This document shows, in pieces, positions 6,748 to 9,386 of a DNA stretch of 9,386 nt (positions are counted from its first letter, which is position 1; each line of letters starts with the position of its first letter). The notes beneath the pieces were generated by a model, which saw only the letters and a program-made list of their open reading frames with translations, ran no database searches and was not told the DNA's origin. The DNA comes from an uncultured Bacteroidota bacterium (GTDB lineage Bacteria > Bacteroidota > Bacteroidia > 2-12-FULL-35-15). The stretch lies in the NCBI GenBank assembly GCA_903881065.1, contig CAIRRW010000011.1, positions 1 through 9,386 on the forward strand. Reading direction: 5' to 3'. The position numbers and the translations under genes are program-made.

Positions 6748-6879
6748 ATGGATTTAAAATTTGATTTTGAAGAAGAATCTATAAGCGAAACAATATTTTT
6801 TAATTTCGCAGGCTCTAAAGAAAATTTTAATAAAGGAAATATTAATGGTTTGAGAAAAGGATTATGTTTAAGGAATTAA
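6748..6879 (+). CDS. Possible small ORF overlapping the pabB start
   Basis: An ATG at 6748 opens a 43-residue frame beginning MDLKFDFEEESISETIFFNF, ending at a TAA at 6877-6879 that is 16 bases inside pabB in another frame. The peptide has an acidic first half and a basic, glycine-containing second half (NGLRKGLCLRN). It has no signal sequence or membrane segment. The only purine-rich site upstream (AGG near 6732-6734) is too far away for a good ribosome binding site. Its overlap with pabB would permit translational coupling or a leader-peptide role, but nothing in its composition (for example no Trp run) points to attenuation. I recognise no family. It may equally be a chance frame in AT-rich DNA. 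Confidence 0.3.
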   Translation: MDLKFDFEEESISETIFFNFAGSKENFNKGNINGLRKGLCLRN

Positions 6880-8168
6880 AGTTTAATATTTATACTAACT
6901 GCTCCAATATCAATATTGAGGCATTGAATGGAAATTATAATTCTGTTTGTGTTTTGGATTCTAATAAAGAATTGAATGACCAAAAACATATACGGTATTC
7001 CAAACTAATTGCTATTGGCTCTTCACAGGAGCTTAAATTATCTAGTTCTGAAAACATTTTTACTGAACTACAACAATTTTACAACAAACGTAAAGGTTGG
7101 TTATTTGGATATTTCACTTATGATTTGAAAAATAAAATTGAAAAGCTAATGTCCGAAAATGATGATGGACTTTGTTTTCCGGAATTACATTTCTTCTCTC
7201 CTAAAGTAGTTATTCAAATTATTGAAAATGCTGTAACAGTTTTTTATGATGATGATTTTGTTTCTCCATCTGAGGCAGAAGCTATTTATAAAATGGCTTT
7301 TTCTGATCAGAAAGTAAATAAGCAAGAAACTGTTTTAGATATTACCATTCAATCGAAGATTACTAAAGATGAATATATAGCTGCTGTAAATCAATTAAAA
7401 CGGCATATTCAACTTGGAGATATTTATGAAGTTAACTTTTGCCAGGAATTTTATGCGAAAAATACAAACATAAATACAGTTGCCATTTTCAATAAATTAA
7501 ATGAAATATCGCGGGCTCCTTTTTCTGCATATTGTAAATTTAACAATCACTATTTGCTTTGTGCTAGCCCTGAACGATTTTTACAAAAGCGTGGCAACAG
7601 GTTGATTTCACAGCCAATTAAAGGAACAATTAAACGCTCTCCGAATAAAGAGGAAGACGAGCAACTCAAATTAATATTGAAAAATGATGCTAAAGAGCGA
7701 AGCGAAAATGTGATGATTGTTGATTTGGTGCGTAATGATTTGTCGCGAGTGGCGCAGCGGGCAAGTGTAAATGTGGATGAGCTTTTTGGCATTTATAGTT
7801 TTAAACAAGTACATCAAATGATTTCTACAATAAGTTGTGAGGTGAAAGAAAATTGTGATTTTGCAGAAATTATTAAATGTACTTTCCCGATGGGTTCGAT
7901 GACTGGTGCGCCTAAAGTGAGTGCCATGAAACTAATTGAAAAGTTTGAAAGCACTAAGCGAGGATTGTATTCGGGAGCGGTTGGTTATATAAATCCGGAA
8001 GGAGATTTTGATTTTAATGTGGTTATAAGAAGTATTTTATATAACCAGGAAAACAAGTATTTATCTTTTATGGTGGGCAGTGCAATTACTCATAAAGCAG
8101 ATGCAGAAAAGGAATATGATGAATGTTTGCTGAAAGCAAAAGCTATGTTTGAAGTGCTGGGGAAATAG
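6864..8168 (+). CDS. pabB: Aminodeoxychorismate synthase component I (PabB)
   Basis: PabB converts chorismate plus ammonia into 4-amino-4-deoxychorismate, the first committed step to p-aminobenzoate and folate; a PabA glutaminase normally supplies the ammonia. The protein is 434 residues. The N-terminal part (1-160) is poorly conserved. The chorismate-binding domain (about 165-430) shows GDIYEVNFCQ (185-194), CASPERFL (233-240), PIKGT (251-255), ERSENVMIVDLVRNDLSRVA (278-297), FPMGSMTGAPK (341-351), GLYSGAVGY (367-375) and a C-terminal SAITHKADAEKEYDE (406-420). The lysine in PIKGT (Lys253) is the nucleophile of PabB; anthranilate and isochorismate enzymes have another residue there, which favours PabB over TrpE. 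The ATG at 6864 follows AAAGG by three bases. No pabA or pabC is adjacent. It stands alone, divergent from the division cluster and ended by a strong hairpin. Confidence 0.93.
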   Translation: MFKELKFNIYTNCSNINIEALNGNYNSVCVLDSNKELNDQKHIRYSKLIAIGSSQELKLSSSENIFTELQQFYNKRKGWLFGYFTYDLKNKIEKLMSENDDGLCFPELHFFSPKVVIQIIENAVTVFYDDDFVSPSEAEAIYKMAFSDQKVNKQETVLDITIQSKITKDEYIAAVNQLKRHIQLGDIYEVNFCQEFYAKNTNINTVAIFNKLNEISRAPFSAYCKFNNHYLLCASPERFLQKRGNRLISQPIKGTIKRSPNKEEDEQLKLILKNDAKERSENVMIVDLVRNDLSRVAQRASVNVDELFGIYSFKQVHQMISTISCEVKENCDFAEIIKCTFPMGSMTGAPKVSAMKLIEKFESTKRGLYSGAVGYINPEGDFDFNVVIRSILYNQENKYLSFMVGSAITHKADAEKEYDECLLKAKAMFEVLGK

Positions 8169-8185
8169 AAAATATGATTCTCCTT

Positions 8186-8227
8186 AAACAAAAAACTCTT
8201 TACTTTTCAGTAAATAGTTTTTTGTTT
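8186..8227. terminator. Bidirectional hairpin terminator between pabB and the lipoprotein gene
   Basis: The arms AAACAAAAAACT (8186-8197) and AGTTTTTTGTTT (8216-8227) pair perfectly. A C/T mismatch follows, then TTTACT (8199-8204) pairs with AGTAAA (8209-8214) around a TTTC loop, giving an 18-pair stem in all. The A-run and T-run make the structure work in both directions, fitting its place 18 bases after the pabB stop and 27 bases beyond the convergent lipoprotein stop. The stem is almost entirely A-T, so its strength comes from length rather than G-C pairs. Confidence 0.85.
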
Positions 8228-8253
8228 TAACTCAAGAATTATGAAAATTGCAA

Positions 8254-8829
8254 CTATTTTTTTGCTTCCTTATTATCTCCATCAGATAGTTTAACATCAA
8301 ACAATAACTTCTTTCCAATTACTTCACCGCTTCTGCTTAATTTGTCTCCCACGAAATGAATTACAGAAACTTTCCTGTTTAGTGTATAGGTAACAGTATC
8401 TAATTCGATTTTTTCTTCAAATCTTAATTCTACCAAATCTTCAGGCTTTAATTCAAACTTAATAGGTGCAGAAACTATCGTTCCTGGATGATTAACATCT
8501 TCTATTGTATTTGTAGAATCCCACTGTACAAGTACTGCGTTAAATTCTGCTATTGTCATCTCTCCATTTGGATACCAAGTATAAGCTTTTAACTTTTTAT
8601 TTAAAACTGCATTTTTAATTGAATTAAAAATTTTGGATTTATCTATCTTATTTACTTCGTCCCAATAATCTTTAGCACAGCGCGTAGAATCCCAATTCAC
8701 AAGCAAATCGCTTTCGGCAGTTTCTGCCCAAACTATTGAATTTGTTTTTGCCTGATTCTGTTCGTCTTTTCCTTTTTGGTTGCAAGCAAAGAATGCGACG
8801 CAACTTAAAATAATAAGTGTTCTTTTCAT
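8254..8829 (-). CDS. Putative lipoprotein of unknown function
   Basis: The 191-residue product begins MKRTLIILSCVAFFAC, a basic start and short hydrophobic core ending in a cysteine (Cys16), which looks like a lipoprotein signal peptide. The lipobox AFFAC is imperfect, with Phe at -3. The mature protein starts NQKGKDEQ, whose KDE is loosely like the acidic export signal of Bacteroidota surface lipoproteins. I do not recognise the family. The body has two VxWDST motifs (44-49 and 101-106), a helix KIFNSIKNAVLNKKLKAY (66-83) and a beta-rich stretch LVELRFEEKIELDTVTYTLNRKVSVIHFV (described by positions 132-160). The helix followed by EE...D...RKVSVI vaguely recalls the layout of GldN/PorN type IX secretion proteins, but this is a weak impression. 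It is monocistronic, with its own likely promoter and a shared terminator. Confidence 0.8.
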   Translation of the reverse strand: MKRTLIILSCVAFFACNQKGKDEQNQAKTNSIVWAETAESDLLVNWDSTRCAKDYWDEVNKIDKSKIFNSIKNAVLNKKLKAYTWYPNGEMTIAEFNAVLVQWDSTNTIEDVNHPGTIVSAPIKFELKPEDLVELRFEEKIELDTVTYTLNRKVSVIHFVGDKLSRSGEVIGKKLLFDVKLSDGDNKEAKK

Positions 8830-8873
8830 TTTCGATTTTGTTTTAATTAATACTTAAAAAGTAATTATATTGA

Positions 8874-8881
8874 CAAATCTA
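8874..8881 (-). promoter_or_regulatory. Possible -7 element for the lipoprotein gene
   Basis: The minus strand reads TAGATTTG, a full match to the Bacteroidota -7 consensus TAnnTTTG, 44 bases before the lipoprotein ATG. A TTTG upstream (8899-8896) is only 14 bases away, shorter than the usual spacing of about 19-21, so the -33 element is uncertain. The leader would be about 35-40 bases and AT-rich. Confidence 0.4.
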
Positions 8882-9027
8882 TAAAAATTCGAACTCAAAA
8901 TAAATTTCGGCGTTATGATTTTGCTCATCAAAATATTTCCCATTTCACTCCTTATATATATGTACTTCTGAAAAACTCCTTGATTTCCTCTCCGCGAAAT
9001 AGTCAATACTCTAAATATCAGCCTTTT

Positions 9028-9132
9028 ATTTATAATATCCATCCGTCCAGACAAAATATTCGGGCGTACGGAAGAAATATTCGGGCGTACAGAAGAAATA
9101 TCCGCCCGTACAGAAGAAATATCTTCTCGAAT
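9028..9132. repeat. Short 21-bp tandem array
   Basis: Units at 9049-9069, 9070-9090 and 9091-9111 share the core GAAATATTCGGGCGTAC, the third with TCCGCCC in place of TCGGGCG. Degenerate flanking units lie at 9028-9048 (AATATCCATCCGTCC) and 9112-9132 (half a unit, then diverging). The period is exactly 21, the same as the array at 2281-2490, and the motif CGTACGGA at 9065-9072 matches CGTGCGGA of that array. Translated on the plus strand it gives an RNIRAYR-type heptapeptide repeat, which I do not regard as a gene. Confidence 0.82.
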
Positions 9133-9258
9133 AAATCAATAAAAAGCCCTTTCAAGAAAGTATATTTATATTAATTGTTTTTTATTCATCCCCTTGCCAT
9201 TCAAATTATGTCACCTTGCCGGAAATAAATAATTATAAACTTAAATTAAATTAAAAAA

Positions 9259-9386
9259 ATGGAACATCACGCTTATTTCCCACACGAAATTGCCAAGCAA
9301 CGTGCGTGGTTAGTGAATTACAGAGCACAGATTGCAATAGATGGTTCGAGTGTTGGATTGTCTCCCTCTCAAATTTCTGATGAGCA
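9259..9386 (+). CDS. Start of an unidentified protein (gene runs off the window)
   Basis: The ATG at 9259 opens a frame that stays open to the window end, giving 42 complete codons. It begins MEHHAYFPHEIAKQRAWL, then VNYRAQIAIDGSSVGLSPSQ. The pattern of YFP/YIP, an AW-L/V-NY/F stretch and a GLSxxQ motif resembles the N-terminus of uncharacterised Bacteroidota proteins of roughly 200 residues that I recall. I cannot name a function. Codon use is ordinary for the window and no signal peptide is present, which suggests a cytoplasmic protein. The upstream sequence is A-rich without a Shine-Dalgarno site. The length and the rest of the product are unknown. Confidence 0.7.
   Translation, partial: MEHHAYFPHEIAKQRAWLVNYRAQIAIDGSSVGLSPSQISDE

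Larger units (their letters stand above)
6551..6863. other. Divergent spacer between mraZ and pabB
   Basis: This 313-bp region must carry the start signals for the leftward division cluster and the rightward pabB. The mraZ-side part holds the MraZ operator and a possible -7 box. The pabB-side part holds a possible 43-codon ORF (from 6748) running into pabB. Between them, 6620-6747 is AT-rich. A single GTGGGAGAAA in the opposite orientation (6719-6728) resembles one MraZ box, but lacks a partner ten bases away. No clear pabB promoter was recognised. Confidence 0.6.
8830..9258. other. Spacer between the lipoprotein gene and the last gene, no gene seen
   Basis: This 429-bp AT-rich region separates two divergently oriented genes. 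It holds the possible lipoprotein promoter at 8874-8881 and the short 21-bp array at about 9028-9132. It also has a small inverted repeat, AGAAGA-AATA-TCTTCT, at 9112-9127 at the array's end. The last 100 bases before 9259 are very A+T-rich and should contain the promoter of the rightward gene, but no consensus match is convincing there (TATATTTA at 9162-9169 is a partial one). Small open frames here look like by-products of the repeat. Confidence 0.6.

Noticed and set aside
6864..8168. Anthranilate synthase TrpE or isochorismate synthase instead of PabB
   Set aside because: The PIKGT motif with lysine is characteristic of PabB, and no trp or menaquinone genes are adjacent.
8854..9054. 66-residue minus-strand ORF upstream of the lipoprotein gene
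   Set aside because: It lies in AT-rich spacer overlapping the likely lipoprotein promoter, and shows no family features.
8980..9174. 64-residue plus-strand protein with RNIRAYR repeats
   Set aside because: It arises from the 21-bp array, lacks a ribosome binding site, and has no recognisable domain.

Overview
The window is a piece of a low-GC Bacteroidota chromosome. The evidence is the gene order (mraZ-rsmH-ftsL-ftsI-murE-mraY), an FtsI-type transpeptidase with a C-terminal PASTA domain, an MraY with an enlarged loop, AT-rich spacers with few strong Shine-Dalgarno sites, and a short lipoprotein. The exact order or family cannot be fixed from this sequence; a Chitinophagales/Sphingobacteriia-like or uncultured relative would fit.

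Layout. Positions 1-6550 are the division and cell wall (dcw) cluster, all on the minus strand and read right to left: mraZ (6550-6086), rsmH (6079-5183), ftsL-like (5146-4730), ftsI/PBP with PASTA (4724-2493), murE (2065-602) and the 5' part of mraY (602-1, running off the window). Most junctions are tight: 6 bp, 36 bp, 5 bp, and a 1-bp overlap (TAATG) between murE and mraY. The exception is a 427-bp gap between ftsI and murE, which is half filled by a GC-rich 21-bp tandem repeat. Upstream of mraZ lie three 10-nt-spaced AAGTGG boxes, the classic MraZ operator. Positions 6551-6863 are a divergent spacer with a possible 43-codon ORF overlapping pabB. pabB (6864-8168) is on the plus strand and converges on a lipoprotein gene (8829-8254, minus) across a long bidirectional hairpin terminator. 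Positions 8830-9258 are non-coding and hold a second 21-bp tandem array. The last 128 bases start an unidentified plus-strand gene.

How it fits together. MraZ probably senses its own level and represses the operon. RsmH methylates 16S rRNA. FtsL and FtsI are septal divisome proteins. MurE (meso-diaminopimelate type) and MraY carry out consecutive steps of peptidoglycan precursor synthesis. PabB feeds folate synthesis and is not functionally tied to the cluster.

The genes themselves are conventional. The unexplained part is the repeat content of the spacers: two 21-bp arrays sharing a CGTRCGGA core, a 7-bp array filling the rsmH-ftsL gap, and a hairpin-forming repeat that appears to have been captured as the C-terminal tail of FtsI. 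No defence system, CRISPR array, insertion sequence, tRNA or rRNA was found.
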